Origin: an uncultured Clostridia bacterium
GTDB taxonomy: Bacteria; Bacillota; Clostridia; Christensenellales; Aristaeellaceae
Direction: 5' to 3'
NCBI GenBank assembly: GCA_946629635.1
Contig: CAMOYA010000001.1
Span: 1-64,000, forward strand
Length of the DNA stretch: 64,000 bases
In this document: positions 56,401 through 64,000 of the stretch, one piece after another
How positions within the stretch are numbered: position 1 is the first letter of the stretch
How the letters are laid out: every line of letters starts with the position of its first letter
Program-made: the position numbers and the translations under genes
The notes under the pieces: generated by a model
What the model was told of the DNA's origin: nothing
Database searches by the model: none
Seen by the model: the letters and a program-made list of their open reading frames with translations, nothing else

Positions 56401-57613
56401 CTTTGCCGGCGCCCTGGCGGGCATCCTGATGCTGCCCGGCATGTACCTGATCGTCCGGCAGCTGACGAAAAAGACATGGCTCGCATCCGTAGCCTGCCTG
56501 CTGATGGCGCTGGACTGCATGCATCTGACGCAGACGCAGATTGCCACGATTGACAGCTTCCCGGTGCTGTTCATCATCTACGCGTTCTTCTTCATGCTCC
56601 GGTATATGCAGACGGATCTGGTGCGCAGCCGGATGAAGGACATTCTCATGCCGCTGTTCTTCAGCGGTCTGTTCATGGGGCTTTCCATCGCCAGCAAATG
56701 GATCGGGATCTATGCCGGTATGGGGCTGGCCGTGCTGTTTGTCTTCCACGGGATCCGCCATCTCCGGCTGAATGCCATGGCGGTCCGGCTGATGCATTCC
56801 GACGATCTGAGCGAGGAGGAGAAAGGCCGGCTGATGCCTTACGTCCGGGATCCGAAGGGAAACGATCATCCGGAGCTGCGGCGCCTGATGACGGTCTGCC
56901 TGTGGTGCCTCCTGTTCTTTATTGCCGTTCCGCTTGCGATCTATCTGCTTAGCTATATCCCGTACATGGCCTACAATCACCGGATCCGCTCCCTCTGGGA
57001 TTTCCTTGCCGAGGTATGGAAGAGCCAGACCGGGATGCTGAATTATCACTCAACGCCCGGGCTCGGTATGGATCATCCCTTCTATTCGCCCTGGTACGAG
57101 TGGCCGGTGATCGGAAAGCCGATGTATTACGCTTCGGATCAGTATCCGCTCTCCGGCACCGGTCTGCACCACAGCATCTTCAGCTTTGGCAATCCCGTGG
57201 TCTGGTGGGGAGGGCTGGGCGCCATGCTCCTGTGCGTTCTCCGGTGGCTGATGACAAGACGGTATCTGACCGGTGATTCTCCGGACCGCTGGCATCTGAA
57301 CGCTGACGGGTTCCAGGTACGCTATGTCTTCCTCTTTATCGGGTTCCTGGCGCAGTATCTGCCCTGGGTGCTCGTTCCGCGCGGAACCTATATCTACCAT
57401 TACTTTGCCAGCATTCCGTTCCTGATTGTCGCGGTCTGCCTGTGTCTGGACGGGTGGGGAGGCAGAGGACGGAAAACGGCACAGATCATCGGCTGGATCA
57501 CGGTGGCGCTGGCGCTGGCGATGCTGATCATCCTCTTCCCATACGCCAGCGGGATGCCGGCCTCCGCAGCCTGGATGGATCTGGGCAGACAAATCCTGCG
57601 AATCTGGTACTGA
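53432..57613 (+). CDS. Multi-domain membrane glycosyltransferase: carbohydrate-binding-like domain, GT-C module, discoidin-like domain, PMT (GT39) module
   Basis: LIANGSFESLDSDGMPESW; YQVDVNCFLSWGHTMAQWGPAEFYSKTSFCDYPPLYLYVLG; FDEQVVFDLGKQYDDVQILYFAQ; FDEIYHARTGFEFLRGTTPYETSHPPLGKVLMSVSIALFGMTPFGWR. Confidence 0.85.
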   Translation: MISFLMKRLTACWIVFLALIMAVSFSSCESGDGNLIANGSFESLDSDGMPESWYTDAYNAAAGYTLFSTQEDPERGTVAEIRNLGLNDARFAQSVRVEPDTVYCLSGLIRAEGVEEGHGANLSIEDVYAFSEEIFDTDGAWQYIEYYGETGPDQHDLTVFVRLGGYSGESTGRAAFDGISLKKADTIPDDVIADRWYRVNTSAGSDDRDAEEEGDTAGPAWPFLLVTGCIWALAFLLMIRIFRDGERTGDAPVWRRGVPLLPILLFALGLRMLLSYRIEGYQVDVNCFLSWGHTMAQWGPAEFYSKTSFCDYPPLYLYVLGLNSALSSLVGAGEGWTRVIFRLIPSLCDLTAVWMLDRVLRRDGEHKNRLWITAVLAFMALNPAVILNSAAWGQMDSVLCLLLTMVAVCAVEKKWQAAIPIYALSVLIKPQALMLGFLGLGYIILSWIRHPEERKRLLAGLLIGLAALAAGILPFGIRQPFGWLIERYGATLSSYPYATLNTANLYYLAGGNWSGVDTAAHWTVPVLFALLSVAYGTYMLLRRKNLPLFWLEGSLGFGFTAWFIYCAVASCPWAFAGAGAMALSFVVVLSLALRSGEIRFLPYLGALLFVLLYVFGVKMHERYLFPALFLMGAAWAYCRDRRILYLLILFSSTLFINAGIVLDNSIRLGSSMGHLNRDTTALACVLSVMNCLGAAYAVYIGFALCSGGKPAPMGTLPSFLPVRRVERAHSPLDWRPDRSLHWKGKDTLILLAITAAYSVVSLSTLGSGKAPQRAWTSSGFDEQVVFDLGKQYDDVQILYFAQVSRNDFSFAQSDDGTFWSEETMAEMDQGQCWKWKYVTQSREGEDGKREYYTGPRYIVSFSGRYIRLTAGQLGLTLNEVLFRDPEGQIIPATIVSRSGETPESELCSDPAMLLDEQDTLEAMPVIFGPPAEKAEPSWWNSSYFDEIYHARTGFEFLRGTTPYETSHPPLGKVLMSVSIALFGMTPFGWRFAGALAGILMLPGMYLIVRQLTKKTWLASVACLLMALDCMHLTQTQIATIDSFPVLFIIYAFFFMLRYMQTDLVRSRMKDILMPLFFSGLFMGLSIASKWIGIYAGMGLAVLFVFHGIRHLRLNAMAVRLMHSDDLSEEEKGRLMPYVRDPKGNDHPELRRLMTVCLWCLLFFIAVPLAIYLLSYIPYMAYNHRIRSLWDFLAEVWKSQTGMLNYHSTPGLGMDHPFYSPWYEWPVIGKPMYYASDQYPLSGTGLHHSIFSFGNPVVWWGGLGAMLLCVLRWLMTRRYLTGDSPDRWHLNADGFQVRYVFLFIGFLAQYLPWVLVPRGTYIYHYFASIPFLIVAVCLCLDGWGGRGRKTAQIIGWITVALALAMLIILFPYASGMPASAAWMDLGRQILRIWY

Positions 57614-57640
57614 TCGGGACGCTCCGGGAGGTGAAAACGC

Positions 57641-59191
57641 TTGGATGAAATGATGGCCAGTACCCTGAGCTTTGGCGTCAGCGGCGTGAACGGTTTTCCG
57701 GTTCATGTCGAGGTGTTTTCGGTCAACGGCATTCCGGGAATGGAGATCATCGGCCTCCCGGATACCTCCGTGCGCGAGAGCCGTGACCGGGTCAACGCCG
57801 CAATCATCAACAGTGGGCGACAGATGCGCCCGAAGCGGATCACCATCAATCTGGCCCCGGCGGACATGAAGAAGGAGGGCCCTTCCTTTGATCTGCCGAT
57901 CGCCGTGGGAATCATGATCGCGACCGGTGAACTGCATCCGGCACCGTTTTTCGACTGCCAGGCCGTTGCGATGTTCGGGGAGCTGAGCCTGGACGGACGC
58001 ATCCAGCCGATCAACGGCGCCCTGCCCATGGTGATCAGTGCCAAGGAAAACGGAATCCGCGAGGTGCTCCTTCCGGCGGAGAACGCCCTGGAGGCCGCGT
58101 GCATTGAGGGCATGAATGTCTATCCGGTGACAGATCTGAAACAGGTGATCGCCTGGATGGAGGGAAGCATCGCGATTGAACCCCAGGCGCAGGTCGCCTA
58201 CAGCGACCTGGTCCGGACCGGCGCATGCGCGGTGGACATGGCACAGATCCGGGGGCAGACCGCAGCGCGCAGGGCGCTTGAGGTTGCTGCCGCCGGCGGG
58301 CATAATATGCTGATGATCGGCGTACCGGGCAGCGGCAAGACGATGCTCGCCCGCTGCCTGCCGGGCATCCTGCCGCCGCTGACCTTTGAGGAAGCGCTGG
58401 AAACCACCCGGATTCATTCGATCAGCGGGAGGCTTCCCCGGGGAAGCGGCCTGATGGTCAGCCGCCCTTTCTGCGCGCCCCATCACAGCGCCTCGGTGGC
58501 ATCGCTGATCGGCGGGGGGCAGGATGCGATGCCCGGCGAAGTGTCCGCGGCGCACAACGGCGTGCTTTTTCTGGATGAACTGCCCGAGTTTTCCCGCAAT
58601 ACGCTGGAATCGCTCCGCCAGCCGCTGGAGGACGGGATCGTGACCGTATCCCGGGTGCGCCATCAGGCACAGTATCAGTCCTCATTCATGCTGGTGGCGT
58701 CCATGAATCCGTGCCCGTGCGGATTCTATGGCAGCTCCCGCAGGGAGTGCCGCTGTACGCAGCAGGAGATCCGCCGTTACCTGGATCGGATTTCCGGCCC
58801 GCTTCTGGACCGGATCGATATTCAGATCGAGGTGGATTCCGTGCCGGTCAGTGAGATCAGCCAGACGGCCACGGCGGAATCCTCCGCCGCGGTCGCATCC
58901 CGGGTCGCGCGGGTCAGAGCGCTTCAGCAGGAACGCTACAGGGGCACGGGCATCTACAGCAATGCCCATCTGAGTTCCGCCATGATCCGTCGCTACTGCC
59001 CGCTGAGCGGTGAGGCGACCTCGCTGCTTCATGCCGCGGTGGAGGCGATGAATATGAGCATGCGCGGATATAACAGAATTCTGAAGGTGGCCAGAACCAT
59101 CGCTGACATGGCCGGGGAAGAGCTGATTTCCTCCGCCCATGTGGCCGAGGCGGTTCAGTACCGGGAGCTGGATCAGAAGTACTGGAGATGA
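57641..59191 (+). CDS. comM: YifB/ComM-family Mg-chelatase-like AAA ATPase
   Basis: GLPDTSVRESRDRVNAAIINSG, GVPGSGKTMLARCLPGILPPL, ASMNPCPCGFYG. TTG start with SD GGGAGGTG, or ATG 57650. Confidence 0.95.
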   Translation: MDEMMASTLSFGVSGVNGFPVHVEVFSVNGIPGMEIIGLPDTSVRESRDRVNAAIINSGRQMRPKRITINLAPADMKKEGPSFDLPIAVGIMIATGELHPAPFFDCQAVAMFGELSLDGRIQPINGALPMVISAKENGIREVLLPAENALEAACIEGMNVYPVTDLKQVIAWMEGSIAIEPQAQVAYSDLVRTGACAVDMAQIRGQTAARRALEVAAAGGHNMLMIGVPGSGKTMLARCLPGILPPLTFEEALETTRIHSISGRLPRGSGLMVSRPFCAPHHSASVASLIGGGQDAMPGEVSAAHNGVLFLDELPEFSRNTLESLRQPLEDGIVTVSRVRHQAQYQSSFMLVASMNPCPCGFYGSSRRECRCTQQEIRRYLDRISGPLLDRIDIQIEVDSVPVSEISQTATAESSAAVASRVARVRALQQERYRGTGIYSNAHLSSAMIRRYCPLSGEATSLLHAAVEAMNMSMRGYNRILKVARTIADMAGEELISSAHVAEAVQYRELDQKYWR

Positions 59192-59194
59192 TCG

Positions 59195-60526
59195 GTGGAC
59201 ATGATCGCAAAGAGTCAGAATGAGATGGTGTATCTGGCCTGGCTGGCCTGGGCCGCGATGCAGTCGGGAGACATGCTGCCGCTCAGACGCCTGCTGGAAA
59301 CCTTCGGGGAAGGAACCGGAGTATATGAGGCGCTGCGCCGGGGAGATCCGCTGCTGTCCGAGACCGTCCCGGAAAGGTTTCTGCTCCGGATGAAGAAAAG
59401 CTGCGGCAGGGAGTCCTTCCGGAAATGGGAAGAGCTGATCGGCGCACACGGCATTCATGCCATGACCTTTATGGATCCTGAGTTTCCGGATGTGCTCGGT
59501 GAAATCCAGGATCCGGCCTCGATCCTGTTCTTTCAGGGCGATCTTTCCTGCCTGAAACGGCGGAAAATCGCGATCTTTGGCAGCCGGGCTGCGTCCCTGT
59601 TGGGGCTGAAGGCGGCCCGGCAGATCGCAGAAGATCTGAGCCGGAACGGGATTGCGGTCGTCAGCGGGTTTGCCTACGGCATTGATGCTGCGGCGCATCA
59701 GGGATGCCTTTCCGGTACCAGCCCGACCATCGCCGTGATGGGCTGCGGGCTGGACCAGACCTATCCGTCGGATCACGGAACGCTGCGGCGAAATGTGCTG
59801 GAAAAGGGCGGTCTGCTGATGACGGAGTATCCGCCGGGGGAAAAGCCGCTTGGGCATCATTTCCCGTTCCGGAACCGGGTGATCTCCGGGCTGAGCGACG
59901 CGCTGGCGCTGATTGAGGCCCGAATCCGGAGCGGCAGCATGACGACTGTGGACAAGGCGCTGCAGCAGGGGAAGGAGCTTTTCGTCTATCCCGGCGATCC
60001 GATGTCTCCGGCCTTTGAAGGCAACCGCATGCTGATCCGGGACGGCGCCCGCTTCTTTACGCGGGCGGCGGATATTCTGGAGGATATGAATTGGCTTGAC
60101 AATCAGGACGATCAAGTGCAAAATAGCGATTGCGCCGGGCCGAAGATAACGGATCTGGGCGGAAATGAACGAAAGATTGCGGAAGCGCTGGAGCCCGGGA
60201 AAATGAGCTTTGACCAGCTCACGTCGGCAACCGGGCTGGCTCCGTCGGAGCTGATGAGCGCGCTGACCATCCTGCAGGTCCGGCAGTATATCGAAGCGCT
60301 GCCCGGCAAGATATATCAGCTGAAAGAACAATCTGATACAGAGAACTTACTGGATTCGGAGGAATCGGAACATGCCAACTGCCAAGCAGAAACTGATCAT
60401 CGTGGAGTCACCGGCCAAGGCGAAAACCATCAGCCGGTACCTGGGAAAGGGGTACAAGGTGGAAGCCTCCCAGGGCCATGTATGCGATCTACCCAAGAGT
60501 CAGCTGGGGATAGATCCGGATCATGA
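59195..60526 (+). CDS. dprA: DNA processing protein DprA, with C-terminal extension overlapping topA
   Basis: IAIFGSRAASLLGLKAARQIAEDLSRNGIAVVSGFAYGIDAAAHQGCL, winged-helix tail; GTG start (or ATG 59201). Confidence 0.93.
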   Translation: MDMIAKSQNEMVYLAWLAWAAMQSGDMLPLRRLLETFGEGTGVYEALRRGDPLLSETVPERFLLRMKKSCGRESFRKWEELIGAHGIHAMTFMDPEFPDVLGEIQDPASILFFQGDLSCLKRRKIAIFGSRAASLLGLKAARQIAEDLSRNGIAVVSGFAYGIDAAAHQGCLSGTSPTIAVMGCGLDQTYPSDHGTLRRNVLEKGGLLMTEYPPGEKPLGHHFPFRNRVISGLSDALALIEARIRSGSMTTVDKALQQGKELFVYPGDPMSPAFEGNRMLIRDGARFFTRAADILEDMNWLDNQDDQVQNSDCAGPKITDLGGNERKIAEALEPGKMSFDQLTSATGLAPSELMSALTILQVRQYIEALPGKIYQLKEQSDTENLLDSEESEHANCQAETDHRGVTGQGENHQPVPGKGVQGGSLPGPCMRSTQESAGDRSGS

Positions 60527-62495
60527 TTTTGAACTGAAATATATCACGATCCGGGGCCGGGGCGATATTCTCAGCCGGATCCGGAAGGAAGCAAAGAGCG
60601 CTTCCCAGATTTACTTCGCGACAGACCCGGACCGCGAAGGGGAAGCGATCAGCTGGCATCTGTTCCATGTGCTGGGCGTGGATGACAAGGCGCCCTGCCG
60701 GATTGAGTTCAACGAGGTGACCAAGAAGGCCGTTCAGGCGGCCATCAAGCATCCGCGCCAGCTGGATATGGGGCGGATTGACGCGCAGCAGGCCCGGCGT
60801 GCGCTGGACCGGCTGGTCGGATACAAGATCAGTCCGCTCCTGTGGGCGAAGATCAAAAAAGGCCTGTCCGCGGGGCGGGTGCAGAGCGTGGCGACCCGTA
60901 TGGTCGTGGACCGGGAAAACGAAATCAATGCCTTTATTCCGGAGGAATACTGGGATATCAATGTTACCTGCGCCGCGGAGGGCGGCAGGAAAGCCCAGAC
61001 GTTCACCGCCCGGTTCCATACGCTGGACGGCGAAAAATGCCCGATCGGCAACGAACAGAAGGCAGAAGAGATCCGTGCCCTGATCGAAAGGGAAGCCTTT
61101 ACCGTCACGGAGCTGAAGACGCGGGAAAAGCGGCGGATGCCCGCTCCGCCGTTCACCACCTCCAGCATGCAGCAGGAAGCCAGCCGCAAGCTGAATTTTA
61201 CGACTGCGCGGACGATGCAGATCGTTCAGCAGCTGTATGAAGGTGTGGACCTGGCCGGCGAAGGAACGCAGGGTCTGGTCACCTATATCCGTACGGACAG
61301 CGTCCGCATCAGCGATGATGCCATGACCGCGCTGCGGGAATTCATTCCCGGAAAGTTCGGACCGGAATTCCTGCCGGAAGAAAAGATCGAATACAAGGGC
61401 CGGAAAAACGCGCAGGATGCCCATGAAGCCATCCGCCCGACGGACGTGAACCGCACGCCGGAATCGATCAAGGCATCGCTGACGCGGGAGCAGTTTATGC
61501 TCTACCGGCTGATTTACAACCGCTTTGTGGCCAGCCAGATGATGCCGGCAGCCTATCAGACCCTGACGGCGGAAATCACCGGGAAGCGGGTCGGCCTCCG
61601 GTTCTACGGAGAGCACAAGACCTTCTCCGGCTTTACGGCGCTGTATGAGGAGGGAACGGACGAAACAGAGACCTCCGTGGAAATGAATCTTCCCGCGCTG
61701 AAGGAAGGAGAAAAGATCCGGGCGACGAGCGTGACAAGCGATCAGCATTTTACCCAGCCGCCGAGCCGGTATACGGAAGCCAGCCTGGTCCGCATGCTGG
61801 AAGAGAACGGAATCGGGCGGCCTTCCACCTATGCGCCGACCATTTCGACCATCATTTCCCGGGGATACGTTTCCCGCGAAAAAAAGCGCCTTTACCCGAC
61901 GGAGCTGGGGGTGATGGTGACCGAAATGATGGAAAAATACTTCAGTGAAATCGTGGATACCGAGTTCACCGCCAACATGGAATCCAAGCTGGACCAGGTG
62001 GAAGAGGGAAGCGCGGACTGGAAGCAGATCCTCCGGGAGTTCTATCCCAAGTTTGAAAAAACGCTGGCAGTGGCTGAAAAGGAAATCGAAAAGGTCGAGG
62101 TGCAGGACGAGGTCAGCGATGTGCCGTGCGACCAGTGCGGCGCCATGATGGTATACAAGATGGGCCGGTTCGGCCGGTTCCTGGCCTGCCCGAACTTCCC
62201 GGCCTGCCGGAACACCAAGCCGATCCTGACCTATATCGACGCGCCGTGCCCGAAGTGCGGCAGGCGCCTGCTGGAAAAGATCAGCCGCAAGAGCCGGAAA
62301 TTCTACGGATGTGAAGGATATCCGGACTGCGATTTTGTCAGCTGGGACAAGCCGGTCAGCGACAAATGCCCCCAGTGCGGCAGCTATATGATTGAAAAGC
62401 GAAACAGCAAGGGGGAAATCCTCCATCTGTGCGCCAACGAAAACTGCCGCTACAAGACCGTTGCGGCCGTGCCGGAGGAGGAAACGGATGAGTGA
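60372..62495 (+). CDS. topA: DNA topoisomerase I
   Basis: [43 protein letters not shown]-terminal Cys4 zinc fingers. Confidence 0.97.
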   Translation: MPTAKQKLIIVESPAKAKTISRYLGKGYKVEASQGHVCDLPKSQLGIDPDHDFELKYITIRGRGDILSRIRKEAKSASQIYFATDPDREGEAISWHLFHVLGVDDKAPCRIEFNEVTKKAVQAAIKHPRQLDMGRIDAQQARRALDRLVGYKISPLLWAKIKKGLSAGRVQSVATRMVVDRENEINAFIPEEYWDINVTCAAEGGRKAQTFTARFHTLDGEKCPIGNEQKAEEIRALIEREAFTVTELKTREKRRMPAPPFTTSSMQQEASRKLNFTTARTMQIVQQLYEGVDLAGEGTQGLVTYIRTDSVRISDDAMTALREFIPGKFGPEFLPEEKIEYKGRKNAQDAHEAIRPTDVNRTPESIKASLTREQFMLYRLIYNRFVASQMMPAAYQTLTAEITGKRVGLRFYGEHKTFSGFTALYEEGTDETETSVEMNLPALKEGEKIRATSVTSDQHFTQPPSRYTEASLVRMLEENGIGRPSTYAPTISTIISRGYVSREKKRLYPTELGVMVTEMMEKYFSEIVDTEFTANMESKLDQVEEGSADWKQILREFYPKFEKTLAVAEKEIEKVEVQDEVSDVPCDQCGAMMVYKMGRFGRFLACPNFPACRNTKPILTYIDAPCPKCGRRLLEKISRKSRKFYGCEGYPDCDFVSWDKPVSDKCPQCGSYMIEKRNSKGEILHLCANENCRYKTVAAVPEEETDE

Positions 62496-63795
62496 CCGAA
62501 GGGCGACGGTGATCGGCGCCGGGCTGGCGGGCTGTGAAGCGGCATGGCAGCTGGCGCGCCGCGGGATTCCGGTCACGCTGGTGGAAATGAAGCCCCGGAT
62601 GAAATCCCCTGCGCATCATTCGGATCAGTTCGCGGAGCTGGTCTGCTCCAACAGCTTCCGGGGGGACCGCCTGTCCAGCGCCGTCGGTCTGCTCAAGGCG
62701 GAGATGCGCCTGATGGATTCGCTGATCATGCGCTGCGCGGATGAGAGCCGGGTTCCCGCCGGGGATGCGCTGGCGGTCGACCGGGAAGGCTTTTCGCGCC
62801 GGGTGACCGATTGCCTGCGATCCCATCCCTGCATCACGGTCGAGGAGCGGGAAGTCACGGAGATTCCGGAGGGCCCGGTCATCGTGGCGACAGGGCCGCT
62901 GACCAGCGATGCGCTGGCGGATGCCATCGCATCCCTGCCGGGGATCGGCACGCTGCACTTCTATGACGCGGCTGCGCCAATCGTGATGAAGGATTCGCTG
63001 GACGAAAGCCGGATGTTCCGTCTCAGCCGGTACGGCCGGGGCGATGACTATCTGAACTGCCCGATGACCCGGGAGGAGTACGACCGTTTCATCGAAGCCC
63101 TGCTCGGCGCGGAAACGGCGGAAATTCACGGCTTTGAAGAATCCGGCGTCTTTGAGGGCTGCATGCCGATCGAGAGCATGGCCCGCCGCGGACACATGGT
63201 TCCCGCTTTCGGGCCGATGAAGCCGGTCGGTCTCCGGGATCCCCGGACGGGGAAGGAGCCTTTCGCGGTCGTTCAGCTGCGCCAGGACGATGCCGGTGAA
63301 ACCATGTATAATATCGTCGGGTTTCAGACGCGGCTGAAATTCGGCGAGCAGAAGCGCGTTTTCGGGCTGATTCCGGGCCTGGAGAACGCGGTATACGCGC
63401 GCTACGGCGTGATGCACCGGAATACATTTTTGAGCAGTCCGGGCTTTCTGAACGAAAGGTATGAGATGGTCAGCCGCCCGATGTGCTATTTCGCCGGACA
63501 GATGACCGGCGTTGAGGGCTATGTGGAGAGCGCGGGCAGCGGCCTGGTGGCGGGACGCTCGCTGGCGGACCAGCTGGAAGGGAAGACGCCGATGGCTTTG
63601 CCCGGGTTCACGGCGCTCGGCGCGATGGGGCGGTATGTATCCGCTCCGAACACGCATTTTCAGCCGATGAACTGCACCTTCGGGATCATCGATCCGCTCC
63701 CGGCCGTTCCCGGACAGAAGAAGATCCGCGACAAGAAAGCCCGCTACGAGGCCGTTTCGGCCAGGGCGCTGGAATATATCCGGAGTCTGCAATAA
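62488..63795 (+). CDS. trmFO: Methylenetetrahydrofolate--tRNA-(uracil-5)-methyltransferase TrmFO
   Basis: [55 protein letters not shown] 62488. Confidence 0.96.
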   Translation: MSDRRATVIGAGLAGCEAAWQLARRGIPVTLVEMKPRMKSPAHHSDQFAELVCSNSFRGDRLSSAVGLLKAEMRLMDSLIMRCADESRVPAGDALAVDREGFSRRVTDCLRSHPCITVEEREVTEIPEGPVIVATGPLTSDALADAIASLPGIGTLHFYDAAAPIVMKDSLDESRMFRLSRYGRGDDYLNCPMTREEYDRFIEALLGAETAEIHGFEESGVFEGCMPIESMARRGHMVPAFGPMKPVGLRDPRTGKEPFAVVQLRQDDAGETMYNIVGFQTRLKFGEQKRVFGLIPGLENAVYARYGVMHRNTFLSSPGFLNERYEMVSRPMCYFAGQMTGVEGYVESAGSGLVAGRSLADQLEGKTPMALPGFTALGAMGRYVSAPNTHFQPMNCTFGIIDPLPAVPGQKKIRDKKARYEAVSARALEYIRSLQ

Positions 63796-63814
63796 TCACG
63801 GAGGAACACAGCTT

Positions 63815-64000
63815 ATGAGCAGTCCTTTCAGAGGTACCACCATCTGCGCCGTCAAACGGAATGGCGTGATCGCCATCGCCGGGGACGGGCAGGTGACCAT
63901 GGGAGAAAATACGATTTTCAAGACGTCCGCCCGCAAGGTGCGCCGCCTGTTCAACGGGCAGGTCGCCGTCGGCTTTGCCGGCAGCGTTGCGGATGCGTTC
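63815..64000 (+). CDS. hslV: ATP-dependent protease subunit HslV (truncated by window end)
   Basis: [69 protein letters not shown]. Not in the ORF track. Confidence 0.95.
   Translation, partial: MSSPFRGTTICAVKRNGVIAIAGDGQVTMGENTIFKTSARKVRRLFNGQVAVGFAGSVADAF

Noticed and set aside
55385-57049. 554-aa minus-strand ORF antisense to the PMT module
   Set aside because: Gln/His/Arg-rich antisense frame, no supporting signal.
60489-62576. 695-aa minus-strand ORF antisense to topA
   Set aside because: Antisense to topoisomerase I with clear motifs; no own motifs.

Overview
A 64-kb chromosomal window, almost entirely housekeeping, from what looks like a moderately GC-rich Firmicute/Clostridia genome (inferred from gene order: maf-mreBCD-mrdA-minD-rodA; obgE-yhbY; rplS-rbgA-rnhB-yraN-comM-dprA-topA-trmFO-hslV). 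I found no prophage, transposon, CRISPR array or rRNA. Two tRNAs are present: the 3' part of tRNA-Cys at the left edge and tRNA-Pro(GGG) on the minus strand. Main blocks: (i) phosphohexomutase, phosphonopyruvate decarboxylase, CapA-like protein, aminotransferase and Lrp regulator (minus); (ii) a ~10-kb minus-strand cell-shape operon, maf to rodA, ending in a lipase and two small bitopic coiled-coil proteins; (iii) a plus-strand ACT/PFL/obgE/yhbY/murC/alr/rsmD/coaD block; (iv) a sugar ABC ATPase, CdaR-type regulator, S41 peptidase, and a TM1266-like/ABC-transporter operon preceded by a riboswitch-like leader; (v) a degenerate response regulator with an SPFH/zinc-ribbon protein and an LRR protein; (vi) glk-hprK-HAD-FGGY kinase, dacA and uppP; (vii) ychF through hslV, interrupted by carbohydrate genes and a 1393-aa fused glycosyltransferase. 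Best candidates for something undescribed: the terminator/antiterminator leader at 30401-30567, the paired coiled-coil membrane proteins at the end of the shape operon, the multi-domain GT-C/PMT fusion, and the hairpin leader of the Cys-rich zinc-ribbon gene. All family calls come from reading translated sequence; no database search was run.
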